Assembly: GCF_023073415.1 (NCBI RefSeq)
Contig: NZ_JADPJL010000012.1
Coordinates: 508,501-572,500, forward strand
DNA length: 64,000 bases
Direction: 5' to 3'
From: Bradyrhizobium sp. 190
Lineage (GTDB): Bacteria; Pseudomonadota; Alphaproteobacteria; Rhizobiales; Xanthobacteraceae
The first letter of the stretch is position 1. Each line of letters opens with the position of its first letter. The notes beneath the pieces are model-generated. The model saw only the letters and a list, made by a program, of their open reading frames with translations. It had not been told where the DNA came from and searched no databases. Positions 27,107 through 36,343 of the stretch are shown here, one piece after another. The position numbers and the translations under genes were made by a program.

Positions 27107-28237
27107 ATGGGCCCTCTGGAAGGCATCAAGGTCGTCGAACTTGCCGGCATCGGACCAGGCCCGTTCGCCGCAACGCTGCTTGCGGATCTCGGCGCTACGG
27201 TGCTTCGCATTGACCGCACCGAGCCTGCCGACATCGGCATCAAGCGACCCGCCCGCTACGACCTGTTGCTGCGCAACCGGCCGAGGCTGGCGCTGGATCT
27301 GAAGCAGCCGGAGGCGGTGGAACAGGTGCTTCGCCTGGTCGACAGCGCAGACGTCCTGATCGAAGGCTTTCGGCCTGGTGTCACGGAGCGCATGGGTTTG
27401 GGGCCGGATGTTTGCTTTGCGCGTAATCCTCGTCTGGTGTACGGGCGCATCACGGGGTGGGGCCAGAGCGGCCCGCTCGCGCACGCCGCGGGGCACGATG
27501 TGAACTACATCGCATTGACCGGAGTTTTGGCAGCCATAGGGCGCAAAGGCGGAGCTCCGGCGATCCCCTTGGCCCTGGCAGGAGACTTCTCCGGCGGAGC
27601 GCTGTACTTGGTGATCGGCGTTCTCTCGGCATTGCTGGAGGCGCGGCAATCGGGGCGTGGACAGGTGATCGACGCCGCGATCGTGGACGGGACGGCATCA
27701 ATGGCAATGCCATTTTACGGTCAGCACGCGGGTGGGCTTTGGCAGCCCGAGCGCGGCAGCAACGTGCTGGATTCAGGCGCGCCGTTCTACGACGTTTACG
27801 AGTGCCAAGACGGGCTCTGGATCTCAATTGGGCCGGTGGAGGCGCGCTTTTACGCGCAATTGCTGGATCGTCTAGGCATGCACGCTGCGCAGCTGGGTGA
27901 ACAGTACGATCGTGCCAATTGGGCGGCCGCGAAGGTGACGCTCGCGGGGATTTTCCGCAGCCGCACCCGCCAAGCTTGGTGCGATCTCCTGGAAGGAACC
28001 GACGTCTGCTTTGCGCCGGTGCTGTCCTTTGACGAGGCGCCGCGGCATCCGCATCTCCAGGCCCGCGGCACTTTCATCGACATCGACGGTGTGGTCCAAC
28101 CCGCTCCGGCTCCTCGCTTCAGCCGCAGCGTGCCCGACACCCCGAAGCCACCTCAGGCCGAGCCCGGCCGGGACTTCGAGGCGGCGCTTTCGGCTTGGGA
28201 GTCGGTGCCCCGATTTGCGCATGGAGAGCGCAAATGA
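27107..28237 (+). CDS. CaiB/BaiF-family CoA transferase or alpha-methylacyl-CoA racemase
   Basis: This 376-residue protein belongs to the family that includes CoA transferases and 2-methylacyl-CoA racemases. The N-terminus GIKVVELAGIGPGPFAATLL, the Asp-bearing block RIDRTEPADIG, and the tail GTFIDIDGVVQPAPAPRFSRS are more like racemases (AMACR/MCR) than like the unit A and B transferases. ATG 27107 is preceded by GAAAGGTGAG; a GTG at 27095 is an alternative. A dead copy of its start is at 47188. Confidence 0.88.
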   Translation: MGPLEGIKVVELAGIGPGPFAATLLADLGATVLRIDRTEPADIGIKRPARYDLLLRNRPRLALDLKQPEAVEQVLRLVDSADVLIEGFRPGVTERMGLGPDVCFARNPRLVYGRITGWGQSGPLAHAAGHDVNYIALTGVLAAIGRKGGAPAIPLALAGDFSGGALYLVIGVLSALLEARQSGRGQVIDAAIVDGTASMAMPFYGQHAGGLWQPERGSNVLDSGAPFYDVYECQDGLWISIGPVEARFYAQLLDRLGMHAAQLGEQYDRANWAAAKVTLAGIFRSRTRQAWCDLLEGTDVCFAPVLSFDEAPRHPHLQARGTFIDIDGVVQPAPAPRFSRSVPDTPKPPQAEPGRDFEAALSAWESVPRFAHGERK

Positions 28238-28282
28238 CACAAAGCGCGCGGAGCAGGAAGAGCGCTGTCATTCGATGGAGCG

Positions 28283-28500
28283 ATGCGGCGCTGGCGCTCG
28301 CCATCACATATTCGTCTCATCGTACCGTTCACGTCGGGCGGCCCAACTGACCAAGTCGCACGCCGACTTGCCGAATCGCTGGCTGTCGAGCTTGGTCAGC
28401 CGGTGGTCGTTGAGAACCTAGCCGGTGCCTCTGGCGCGATTGGAGTAGCCCGCGTCGCGCGGGCACCAACCGATGGCTATGGGCTGACGGCCAGTCGGCT
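28283..28500 (+). pseudogene. Bug-family solute-binding protein, N-terminal fragment
   Basis: About 65 codons read IRLIVPFTSGGPTDQVARRL, VVVENLAGASGAIG and VARAPTDGYGLT, the first third of a Bug protein. The signal peptide is not in this frame. Similarity stops just before the copied promoter at 28552, so the duplication that brought the promoter and livH probably cut this gene. Confidence 0.75.
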
Positions 28501-28551
28501 TGGCGATGACCTTAACCGAGAACGAGTTTTGAAATACATCGTTAAAAAAAC

Positions 28552-28579
28552 TTGACATACAACCAACAAGTGACAAAAT
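28552..28579 (+). promoter_or_regulatory. Shared promoter/operator, copy 2
   Basis: TTGACA (28552-28557), a 16-base spacer containing AACCAACAAGT and CAAAAT (28574-28579). The next 60 or so bases also match copy 1 (leader with GAGCCCTGACCATGGGCC). It now drives a broken livH copy and could transcribe the citryl-CoA-lyase-like gene and thiolase that follow. Confidence 0.8.
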
Positions 28580-28737
28580 TGGGACGAGAGCCCTGACCAT
28601 GGGCCAAACGAGACAAATGTGACAGGGAGAGACAATTGGGGGCGGAGACTGCCGTTTGCATTGATACCCCTGTGGGCACGCGCTCACGCGGTCCGGCCAT
28701 GCGCATTCGCTGGCACTCTTGCGATGCGGGGGCGTGC

Positions 28738-29038
28738 ATGACGTTTACCGCCCCGATGCTCGGCGTGGTCACTGGGCTGGCATTTGCAAACATGTTCGTC
28801 CTCATCTCGACCAGTCTGCCCCTCTTAGTTGCCACGAGCGAAGCGTTCAAGTTCGCGCAGGGCACTCTGGTGATGGCCGGCGCCGTTCTGGGTTACCTGC
28901 TTGGTGTGAACCTTGGTTGGCCTACCTCGCCGTTGTCGCCGTACTTGTGGGCATCGGGGTGTTAGGCGGCCTGATCACTTATTTCGTAGCTGTCTGGCCT
29001 GCGATGGGCCGGTCGCGCTCATGGGCTATTAACCACTG
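28738..29038 (+). pseudogene. Truncated, frameshifted livH copy
   Basis: The first 64 codons match livH at 14474 with scattered differences (MTFTAPMLGVVTGLAFANMF). A shift near 28922 (WPTSPLSP) is followed in another frame by VLVGIGVLGGLITYFVAVW and a stop. The remaining 200 codons are absent. It is a second-hand copy of the operon head at 14287. Confidence 0.9.
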
Positions 29039-29052
29039 ACCTCCGGAGAATC

Positions 29053-29850
29053 ATGATGACGAAGACTTCTGATCGAAAGTATTGGCGCACCTCTATCGCT
29101 GATGTGACTGACGAGGGAACGGTGGTCAGAGGATACGACGTGCTCAAAGACCTTGTCGGAAAAATCGATTTCGGAGCCCTGGTGTACCTGCTCTACAAGG
29201 GTGAGCTGCCCAAGGGCAACGAGTCCAAGATCATCAATGCGATGTTCATCTCAGTAGCCGACCATGGCATCTCGCCCTCCTCGACGGTAACCCGATTTGT
29301 GCAAGCTGCGGGCGTACCGATTCAATGCTCAGTCGCGGCAGGCGCCATGATGTTTGGCGACGTGCACGGGGGCGCAGGCGAAGAGTTCGCGCGCTACATC
29401 CAGGAGCTTGTGTCGGAGGCAGCTTCCAGCGGTCGTAGCTATGAGGACTTGGCGACTGAATATGTCAGCAACCACAAGCGGCTGGATGGCTTCGGGCACC
29501 CACAACATCCGGAAGGCGATCCTCGGGGAAAGGTGCTCTTCGCCCTCGCCGAAGAGTACGGGCTCGCAGGCAACCATATCAGGATGACCCGCGAACTGGA
29601 AAAGGCGCTGATCAAGAAGAAGAACCGGCCTCTGTTGGCGAACATCGACGCCGCGGTCGGAGCAATCATCTCGGATCTCGGCATCGACTGGCGTCTGGCT
29701 CGCGCCTTCATCGTCGTGCCGCGCACAGCGGGCTTGTTCGCCCACGCATTCGAAGAGTCGGTGCGTGAGCCCGGCTGGCGCCAGATCACTCTGGACCAAG
29801 TCGAGTACGACGGGCCCGCCCGCCGGACCTATGATAGCTCTGCGATCTGA
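29053..29850 (+). CDS. Citrate-synthase-fold protein, citryl-CoA lyase type
   Basis: This 265-residue protein has the short citrate-synthase fold of citryl-CoA lyases. The catalytic histidines of the fold appear in GDVHGGAGEEF and LDGFGHPQHPEGDPR, and the DHGISPSS block is conserved. Members of this family carry out a CoA-linked carbon-carbon cleavage or condensation; without genes for a CoA ligase partner the true substrate is open. It starts at ATG 29053 (or 29056) after GGAGAATC. The pathway genes downstream (thiolase, dehydrogenase) support a role in side-chain or ring shortening. Confidence 0.82.
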   Translation: MMTKTSDRKYWRTSIADVTDEGTVVRGYDVLKDLVGKIDFGALVYLLYKGELPKGNESKIINAMFISVADHGISPSSTVTRFVQAAGVPIQCSVAAGAMMFGDVHGGAGEEFARYIQELVSEAASSGRSYEDLATEYVSNHKRLDGFGHPQHPEGDPRGKVLFALAEEYGLAGNHIRMTRELEKALIKKKNRPLLANIDAAVGAIISDLGIDWRLARAFIVVPRTAGLFAHAFEESVREPGWRQITLDQVEYDGPARRTYDSSAI

Positions 29851-29925
29851 CCGATCGCTTTGCCGAAGGCTGCCGCGACCTAGCTGCGGCGTTCCTACTT
29901 AAATGATCATGAACTGGAGAGACTG

Positions 29926-31104
29926 ATGACCGGCCGCGTTGCAATCGTTGGAATCGGAATGACATCCTTTGGCAAGTTTCTGGACCGCTCGGTCAGAAGT
30001 CTTTCGGAAGAAGCCGTACGGACTGCACTGGAAGATGCCGGCATTACAAGCGAGCGCATCGAACGGATCTACTTCGGCAACGCTGCGTCCGGCATCATCA
30101 CAGGGCAGGAGATGGTGCGTGCCCAAGCGGCGCTGAGAAACACCGGGCTCATGGGCAAACCGATGATCAACATCGAGAACGCTTGTGCTACAGGTAGCAC
30201 CGCGTTTCATCTGGCTTGGCAGTGCGTGGAAGCCGGGCAGGCTGACGTTGTACTGGTCGTTGGGTCTGAAAAGCTGACTCACGCCGACAAAGCGGTTTCC
30301 TTCGGGGCGTTCGGAGGAGCGGTAGACAAGGAAGAAAAGCTGCCAGAGCACGTTGGGACGGGGAGCGGCTCCATTTTCATGGACATCTACGCCGAGAGAA
30401 CCCGTCGGTACATGGAGGCAACGGGAACGACGTCTGCTGACATAGCCCAGGTGGTTGTCAAAAGCCGACGGGCGGCGTCTCTCAATCCCTTTGCCCAATT
30501 CCGTAAGAAGACAACGGTAGAGGAAGTGTTGGCCGCTCGGATGATCAGCAACCCGTTGACGCTTCCCATGTGCTCTTCGATCGGTGACGGTGCTGCGGCA
30601 ATCGTTCTGTGCTCTAGTCGAGTTGCGGCGCAATTGACTGGAGCCAGACCGGTATGGGTGGCCACATCAGCTCTTGTTTCCGGCTTAGCGGATCCGACAG
30701 GGCCGAACGCTACAGCGAGGGCTGCGAAGGCGGCTTATGAAGCGGCGTCCATCGATCCGAGCGAAGTGCATGTTGTCGAAGTCCACGATGCGTCTGCGCC
30801 AGGCGAACTGATCAATTGCGAGACGCTGCGCCTTTGCGCACCCGGAGAGGCCGTCCAGATGTTGCGAAGCGGTGCCACAGATCTCGGCGGAAGGATCTCG
30901 GTCAATCCGAGTGGCGGATTGCTTAGCCGGGGCCACCCCATTGGGGCTACTGGAACGGCTCAGATATTCGAGCTGGTTCAGCAGTTGCGCGGGGAAGCAG
31001 GCGAGCGTCAACGCAAGGCGGCAAAGGTCGGCTTGGCGCAAAACTCCGGCGGGCAAGTTGGTGGTGACTCTGCAGCAGCGGTGGTCTCCATTCTCGTGGC
31101 ATGA
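29926..31104 (+). CDS. Thiolase-family protein (SCP-x / lipid-transfer type)
   Basis: This 392-residue thiolase-fold protein has the nucleophile Cys87 in INIENACATGS and the histidine motif SRGHPIGATG. The end of the protein has AQNSGGQVGGD in place of the CxG motif of classical thiolases, as in SCP-x-type proteins, which lack the second cysteine and often act as retro-aldolases or on bulky side chains. No DUF35 (small OB-fold) partner gene is next to it. ATG 29926 lies after GGAGAG. It is read with the dehydrogenase at 31157. Confidence 0.9.
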   Translation: MTGRVAIVGIGMTSFGKFLDRSVRSLSEEAVRTALEDAGITSERIERIYFGNAASGIITGQEMVRAQAALRNTGLMGKPMINIENACATGSTAFHLAWQCVEAGQADVVLVVGSEKLTHADKAVSFGAFGGAVDKEEKLPEHVGTGSGSIFMDIYAERTRRYMEATGTTSADIAQVVVKSRRAASLNPFAQFRKKTTVEEVLAARMISNPLTLPMCSSIGDGAAAIVLCSSRVAAQLTGARPVWVATSALVSGLADPTGPNATARAAKAAYEAASIDPSEVHVVEVHDASAPGELINCETLRLCAPGEAVQMLRSGATDLGGRISVNPSGGLLSRGHPIGATGTAQIFELVQQLRGEAGERQRKAAKVGLAQNSGGQVGGDSAAAVVSILVA

Positions 31105-31156
31105 CGGACTTTGCCGTTCACCTCCGCACAAGTGATCGAAATATCTGGAGCACGAG

Positions 31157-32071
31157 ATGACCGAGAGACTGCAGGGAAAAGTGATCGTGGTGACCGGCGC
31201 GGGCGCCGGCGTTGGGAAAGAGATTGCGCTTGAAGCCGCGCGCCAAGGCGCCCGTGTCATCGTGAACGACTTGGGCGTGAGCATGGACGGCGCGGGCGGC
31301 AGTGCCGGGCCGGCACAGGAAACCGTCGAAAAGATCCGCGCCGCCGGCGGCGATGCCTGCGCCAACACCGATAGCGTGGCTGAGTGGAGCTCGGCACAGC
31401 GCATCGTGCAGCAAGCGCTCGACGTCTACGGGCGAATCGACGGACTGGTCAACAACGCCGGCAACCTGCGTGACGGCATCTTCCACAAGATGCCCGAGGA
31501 AGACTTCGACGCGGTCGTAAAGGTTCACCTCAAGGGCTGCTTCAACACGGCGCGAGCGGTCGCCCCTCATTTCAAGAGCCAGGCGTCCGGCGTCATGGTG
31601 CACATGACATCGACCTCGGGTTTGATCGGCAACGTCGCGCAAGCCAACTATGCGTCGGCCAAGATGGGTATCGTCGGCCTGTCGAAATCGATTGCGCTCG
31701 ACATGGAGCGCTTCGGCGTGCGATCGAATTGCATCGCGCCATTTGCATTCACCCGCATGGTGAGCTCGATCCCTACCAACACCGCGGAAGGGCTGGCCCG
31801 CACCAAGGTCAACGAGCGGATGCAGGTTGCGAAGATCGCGCCGTTCACCTGCGCGCTGCTCACCGACGAAGCCCGTGACGTAACCGGCCAGATCTTCGGT
31901 GTTCGCAGCAACGAAATCTACCTGTTCTCCCAACCTCGCCCGATTCGCACCGCGCACCGTGGCGAGGGATGGACGGTCGATGCCTGTCTCGAAGTTGCAC
32001 TCCCCATGATGAAGCCGTCGTTCTTCCCGCTCGACAAGTCGCGCGACATCTTCACGTGGGACCCGGTCTGA
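31157..32071 (+). CDS. SDR-family 3-hydroxyacyl-CoA dehydrogenase (peroxisomal MFE-2 type)
   Basis: This 304-residue short-chain dehydrogenase has TGAGAGVGKEIA, the NDLGVSMDGAGGSAGPA segment that is diagnostic of the multifunctional enzyme type 2 / 17beta-HSD4 dehydrogenase group, NNAGNLRD and the catalytic Tyr and Lys in NYASAKMG. It would oxidise the 3-hydroxyacyl-CoA made by the enoyl-CoA hydratases. ATG 31157 is preceded by a weak site (GGAGCACGAG). It sits directly before unit B. Confidence 0.9.
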   Translation: MTERLQGKVIVVTGAGAGVGKEIALEAARQGARVIVNDLGVSMDGAGGSAGPAQETVEKIRAAGGDACANTDSVAEWSSAQRIVQQALDVYGRIDGLVNNAGNLRDGIFHKMPEEDFDAVVKVHLKGCFNTARAVAPHFKSQASGVMVHMTSTSGLIGNVAQANYASAKMGIVGLSKSIALDMERFGVRSNCIAPFAFTRMVSSIPTNTAEGLARTKVNERMQVAKIAPFTCALLTDEARDVTGQIFGVRSNEIYLFSQPRPIRTAHRGEGWTVDACLEVALPMMKPSFFPLDKSRDIFTWDPV

Positions 32072-32179
32072 GGCCGCAAAGGCCTACTTAAGTCATCACC
32101 CGAATCAAGGAGCAGATCGTGAGCGATCGAACAAGGGTTGCAGTCCCAGCGGCCGCGGACCGAACGCAAAGAGACCGCG

Positions 32180-33253
32180 ATGAGTGACGACATGCGGGAC
32201 ATGCTGCACGAATCGGCCCTTCGCATCTTTGCGGACAACCCACCCGACCTTTGGGCCGTCCTGCAAGGCGCGGGTTTCGACAAAGCCCTCTTGGCCGAAA
32301 GCAAGGGCGGCGCTGGCGTGAGCTGGGCAGACGCGTGTGGGCTCCTGGGGCTTGCCGGCGAGCACGCAGCGGCCGTTCCACTGGCGGAAGCGATGGTCGG
32401 ACATTGGCTTGCGGAGCGCGCTGGCGTGGAGGACGCCACATTGCCCACGATCGCGTTCTCGACGCATCCGGAGCAGATACGACTCGCCCGCGCCCGCGAC
32501 GGCTGGCGCGTGGACGGAACGCTCCCGCGTGTGCCATGGGGCCGCACATGCACGCATGTGGCGTTCATCCTCGGGCCTGGCACCACTGCCCAACTGGTCG
32601 TCCTCGCACGTGATGCGGCGGGCGTCTCGGTCACACCGGGCCACAATCTCGCCGGCGAGCCGCGCGATACGCTGCTGCTCGATGGAGTCGTCCCGCAGGC
32701 AGTGGTGCCAGCCCCGTTTGATGCGGGCGCGCTGCTCGCCGTGGGGGCGATCGTTCGCAGCGCCCTCATGGCGGGGGCGATCGAGCGAGCCCTCGGCCTG
32801 GCCGTGGAGTACGCCAACTTGCGCGTGCAGTTCGGCCGGCCGATTGGCAAGTTCCAAGCCGTCCAACAGAACATCGCCGTCCTTGCGACGCAGGCCGCAG
32901 CCGCGCGTGTTGCCGCCGAAGCTGGCACCGAAGCGATCGATGACTGGTTGGCCGGAAAAGGCGAGCCCCTGACGCAAAGCATTGCTGCGGCCAGCGCAAA
33001 GATCCGGACTGGCGAAGCGGCGGGTCAAGCCTGCGCCATCTCGCACCAGGTCTTCGGGGCGATCGGCTTCACCGAGGAGCACGACCTCCATCGCTTCACC
33101 AAGCGCCTATGGTCCTGGCGGGACGAGTGCGGCAACGAGGCGTACTGGTCTCTCGCGCTTGGAGAACGCATCTTGGCCGGTGATACCAAGCAGACCCTCT
33201 GGCGCACGCTGGCGCCGGCGGCAAGTGGCGCAGCCACGGGAGTGGCGAAATGA
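32180..33253 (+). CDS. Acyl-CoA dehydrogenase (small partner), unit B
   Basis: This 357-residue protein has the acyl-CoA dehydrogenase fold but is divergent in the middle domain. ALIERALGLA-like GAIERALGLAVEY and FGRPIGKFQAVQQ, with AISHQVFGAIGFTEEHDL near the end, are diagnostic; the last contains the Glu-rich stretch common to FadE small subunits. It overlaps the large-partner gene by four bases (ATGA), so the two are probably co-translated and form a heteromer. ATG 32180 was chosen over the in-frame 32138. An N-terminal remnant is in units A and C. Confidence 0.9.
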   Translation: MSDDMRDMLHESALRIFADNPPDLWAVLQGAGFDKALLAESKGGAGVSWADACGLLGLAGEHAAAVPLAEAMVGHWLAERAGVEDATLPTIAFSTHPEQIRLARARDGWRVDGTLPRVPWGRTCTHVAFILGPGTTAQLVVLARDAAGVSVTPGHNLAGEPRDTLLLDGVVPQAVVPAPFDAGALLAVGAIVRSALMAGAIERALGLAVEYANLRVQFGRPIGKFQAVQQNIAVLATQAAAARVAAEAGTEAIDDWLAGKGEPLTQSIAAASAKIRTGEAAGQACAISHQVFGAIGFTEEHDLHRFTKRLWSWRDECGNEAYWSLALGERILAGDTKQTLWRTLAPAASGAATGVAK

Positions 33254-34389
33254 ACAACTTCGTCTTTCCTCGTCCGCGCCAGTCCGAACTCGGAGAACAG
33301 CTGCGCGCCGAGGTGCGCGAGTTCCTCGACGGTTGGCACGGCGATCGGCATGCGGCCGCCGCGTTCGGTGGTTTTGATCCGGAGTTCAGCAAGGCGCTTG
33401 GTGCACGTGGCTGGATCGGCATGGGCTTCCCGAAGCGCTACGGCGGGGGCGGGTACGGGCTTCTAGAACGTTATGTCGTGCTGGAGGAACTGCTCGCAGC
33501 GCGCGCACCGATCTTTGCGCACTCCGTGGCTGACCGCCAGAGCGGCCCGCTGCTGTTGAAGTTCGGCAACGAACGGCAACGAGACGACATCCTGCCGCGC
33601 ATCGCCGCAGGCGAGTGCTACTTCTGCATCGGGATGAGCGAGCCAGACTCCGGGTCCGACCTGGCGTCCGTCCGCACCCGCGCCACGAAAGTGGATGGAG
33701 GCTGGCTCGTCAACGGCGCGAAGATCTGGACGTCAAGCGCACACCGCAGCCACTACATGATCTTGCTGTGTCGCACCGCGCCTGTTGCTGAAGCGCGACA
33801 TGCAGGCTTGAGCCAGTTCCTGGTTGACATGAAGACGCGGGGCATCACGTGCCGGCCTATCGTGAATATCGCCGGCGATCATGACTTCAATGAAGTGCAC
33901 CTGCAAGACGTCTTCCTCCCGGCCGATGCACTCATTGGGGTGGAAGGCGAAGGTTGGCAACAGGTCACAAGCGAGCTGGCGCTCGAACGCAGCGGGCCCG
34001 AACGCTTCATGTCCCACCAGGGAGCCGTGGAGGAATTCGCCGTGGCCCTCAAGCAGCAGCGATCGGCTGAGGGCGCCAGGACGCTGGGGCGGCTCGTTGC
34101 CCATCTCTCGATCCTGCGGCGCATGTCGCGCTCGATCGCCACGATGATCGCCGACGGTCAGGAGCCCGCGTTGCATGCCGCCCTGGTCAAGGATCTCGGT
34201 ACCTGTTTCGAGCAGGACATCCCCGAGACCCTCAGGCTCGTACTGCAAACCGAGCCGGAGGCGGGCGCTTCCGAGGCGTATAGCGCGGCGCTCGCCAACG
34301 TCATCCTGCACGCACCGTCCTGCACGATCCGGGGCGGGACGAAGGAAGTGCTGCGCGGCATCGTCGCGAAGTCCCTCGGTCTTCGCTAG
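33250..34389 (+). CDS. Acyl-CoA dehydrogenase (large partner), unit B
   Basis: This 379-residue flavoprotein matches the unit A copy (21392) from end to end: GMSEPDSGSDLASVRTRA, the beta-domain KIWTSSAHRSHYMIL, and the tail TIRGGTKEVLRGIVAKSLGLR. ATG 33250 overlaps the small partner's stop. The pair is the only complete one in the window. It would introduce the alpha-beta double bond in the acyl-CoA substrate. Confidence 0.92.
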   Translation: MNNFVFPRPRQSELGEQLRAEVREFLDGWHGDRHAAAAFGGFDPEFSKALGARGWIGMGFPKRYGGGGYGLLERYVVLEELLAARAPIFAHSVADRQSGPLLLKFGNERQRDDILPRIAAGECYFCIGMSEPDSGSDLASVRTRATKVDGGWLVNGAKIWTSSAHRSHYMILLCRTAPVAEARHAGLSQFLVDMKTRGITCRPIVNIAGDHDFNEVHLQDVFLPADALIGVEGEGWQQVTSELALERSGPERFMSHQGAVEEFAVALKQQRSAEGARTLGRLVAHLSILRRMSRSIATMIADGQEPALHAALVKDLGTCFEQDIPETLRLVLQTEPEAGASEAYSAALANVILHAPSCTIRGGTKEVLRGIVAKSLGLR

Positions 34390-34453
34390 GCAATCTCTCA
34401 TTCAACTCGCAAACAGAGTCCCCGAAAGGCCACAAGTGGAAACAGCAACGAAC

Positions 34454-35227
34454 ATGGAAGAACTTCACCAGCAGCAGCGCGACGCCGTGTTGTGGCTCAA
34501 ATTGAATCGACCGCAGGCGCTCAATGCGTTGACGGCATCGCTCGTTGATGCATTGACGCGTGCGATCGAGAATGCACAGCGCGACTCCGGCGTGCGCGTC
34601 ATTGTTCTGACGGGCGAGGGCCGAGCGTTTTGCGCTGGCGCCGATTTGAAGGACCCCGCCAGGGGCAGCCCCGAAGCGGGCGCCGATTTCGTGAAGGCGA
34701 TCGGGGCGCTGACGGAGGTGATCGAAGCTTCCGCCAAGCCCGTCATCGCCGCGATCAACGGCATTGCGGTCGCCGGCGGATTGGAGCTTGTGCTTGCCTG
34801 TGACCTCGTCATTGCCGCCGAGTCGGCTCGCCTTGGCGATGCCCATTCGAACTATGCCTTGTTCCCGGGTGCTGGCGCCACAGTGCGCCTGCCGAGAAAG
34901 GTCGGGCTGAACAACGCAAAGCATCTCATGTTCACGGGTGACATGCGACCGGCCAGCGCGTGGATGGCTCTCGGACTGGTGAGCGAGGTGGTGGCCGATG
35001 ACGGGTTCATTGACGCGGTTTCGGCGCTCGCCGCAAAACTGGCGGCCAAGAGCCCGCTCGTGCTGGCGAGGATGAAGCAGGCCCTTAATGACGCGCTGGA
35101 CCAGCCTGCACCGATAGCGCTGCGCTATGAGCGGGCCCTGAGCAACCTGCACCACTTCTCTGCGGATCGTGTCGAAGGGCTTTCCGCTTTCAAGGAAAAA
35201 CGCGCTCCCAAGTTCCAGGGCAAATAG
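34454..35227 (+). CDS. Enoyl-CoA hydratase, unit B
   Basis: This 257-residue crotonase-family enzyme is the counterpart of 22670-23443. LKLNRPQALNALTASLVDAL, GEGRAFCAGADLKDP and AINGIAVAGGLELVLACDLV are intact, as is the tail FKEKRAPKFQGK. ATG 34454 was chosen because homology begins there; the open frame runs back into the dehydrogenase gene. It follows the dehydrogenase pair by 64 bases. Confidence 0.92.
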   Translation: MEELHQQQRDAVLWLKLNRPQALNALTASLVDALTRAIENAQRDSGVRVIVLTGEGRAFCAGADLKDPARGSPEAGADFVKAIGALTEVIEASAKPVIAAINGIAVAGGLELVLACDLVIAAESARLGDAHSNYALFPGAGATVRLPRKVGLNNAKHLMFTGDMRPASAWMALGLVSEVVADDGFIDAVSALAAKLAAKSPLVLARMKQALNDALDQPAPIALRYERALSNLHHFSADRVEGLSAFKEKRAPKFQGK

Positions 35228-35266
35228 CTCCTGCCATCTCATGCATTCAACATAGAAGGAGCAACC

Positions 35267-36274
35267 TTGGACAAATACTCGAGGAACGGCCGGCGCGGCG
35301 CGATGAATTTGATGGCGCTCGTTCTGTGCGCGATGACTTTCGTGCCGACGCCTGCAAGCGCGCAGAACAAGGATGCCTATCCAACCAGGCTCATCACTCT
35401 TGTCGTTCCGTCCGAGGCGGGGGGGGCTGTGGACATCACGGCACGCTCGCTCGCGCAGCATCTGTCCAAGACGCTCGGCAAGTCGGTCATCGTCGAGAAC
35501 CGGTCTGGAGCGAGTGGTGCCATTGGTGCGACCTACGTTGCCAGGTCGGCACCCGATGGCTACACGCTACTTGTAGGTCCCGGGACCGTCATGGTCGTGA
35601 ACCCGATGGTCTCGAAGACGCAATACGACGCAACGCGCGATTTCCGCGCGGCGGGGCTCCTCGTCAGTGCCGAACTGGTCTTCGTTACCAGCCCGGCGAC
35701 GGGCTTCAAGACCTTGGACGACGTCATCCAGTATGCCAAGAAAAATCCGGGAAAGCTCACTTACGCGTCTAACGGGCCAGGCAGTTCCTTCCATCTCGCG
35801 ACCGAGCTTCTGCTGAATATGGTGGGAATCGACCTCCTGCACGTCCCTTACAGGGGTGGCGCGTCGACGGCGACGGCCATGCTCGCGGGCGATATCGGGA
35901 TCATGCTTGCCAACACCGCTTACGTTCTTCCTTACATTCGTTCCGGGAGCATGGTTGCGCTGGCGATTGCAAGTCCCGGGCAGTCCAGTGAGCTCCCCGA
36001 CGTTCCCGCAGCGTCCAAGACTGTGCCCGGCTATGAGGCCAACACATGGATCGGCCTCTATGCGCCGGCGGGGACCAGCGATGAAGTCATCGCCAAACTC
36101 AATGCGGAGATGAACACATACCTGCGCGACCCGAAGGGGGCGGCGGAGATGCGTGCCAAAGGACTCGAGCCACTCTCGGGCTCCCCAGAGGACGCGGTCC
36201 GTTTCCAAAGCCAGGAGCAAGAAAAGTGGGGCCGGGTTGTCTCCCTGGTGCGGGCGAAAGGCCAGCTGAATTGA
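35267..36274 (+). CDS. Bug-family (TctC) solute-binding protein, unit B
   Basis: This 335-residue exported binding protein has a signal peptide with a basic n-region (NGRRGA) and a cleavage region PTPASAQN, followed by LITLVVPSEAGG, VIVENRSGASGA and the Bug fold through FQSQEQEKW. The TTG start at 35267 is supported by GAAGGAG five bases upstream; ATG 35303 would remove the basic stretch. It lies inside the catabolic cluster between hydratase and CoA transferase. A remnant is in unit A at 23530. Confidence 0.9.
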   Translation: MDKYSRNGRRGAMNLMALVLCAMTFVPTPASAQNKDAYPTRLITLVVPSEAGGAVDITARSLAQHLSKTLGKSVIVENRSGASGAIGATYVARSAPDGYTLLVGPGTVMVVNPMVSKTQYDATRDFRAAGLLVSAELVFVTSPATGFKTLDDVIQYAKKNPGKLTYASNGPGSSFHLATELLLNMVGIDLLHVPYRGGASTATAMLAGDIGIMLANTAYVLPYIRSGSMVALAIASPGQSSELPDVPAASKTVPGYEANTWIGLYAPAGTSDEVIAKLNAEMNTYLRDPKGAAEMRAKGLEPLSGSPEDAVRFQSQEQEKWGRVVSLVRAKGQLN

Positions 36275-36343
36275 GGAACGAGTTTGGTGACCATGCCGGT
36301 TTCCGGCCAATCGCCCGATACCAACGATAAAGGAATTCAAACT

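Noticed and set aside
29851..29925. Inverted repeat GCCGC...GCGGC between the citryl-CoA-lyase-like gene and the thiolase as a terminator
   Set aside because: The stem is short, the loop is long and there is no T-run, so read-through to the thiolase is more likely.
32105..33091. Minus-strand ORF of 328 codons antisense to the small acyl-CoA dehydrogenase
   Set aside because: No motif is visible and the plus strand has a homologous family with matching start and ATGA overlap.
34301..35461. Minus-strand ORF of 386 codons over the unit B hydratase
   Set aside because: It is antisense to a well-supported crotonase gene and resembles no family.
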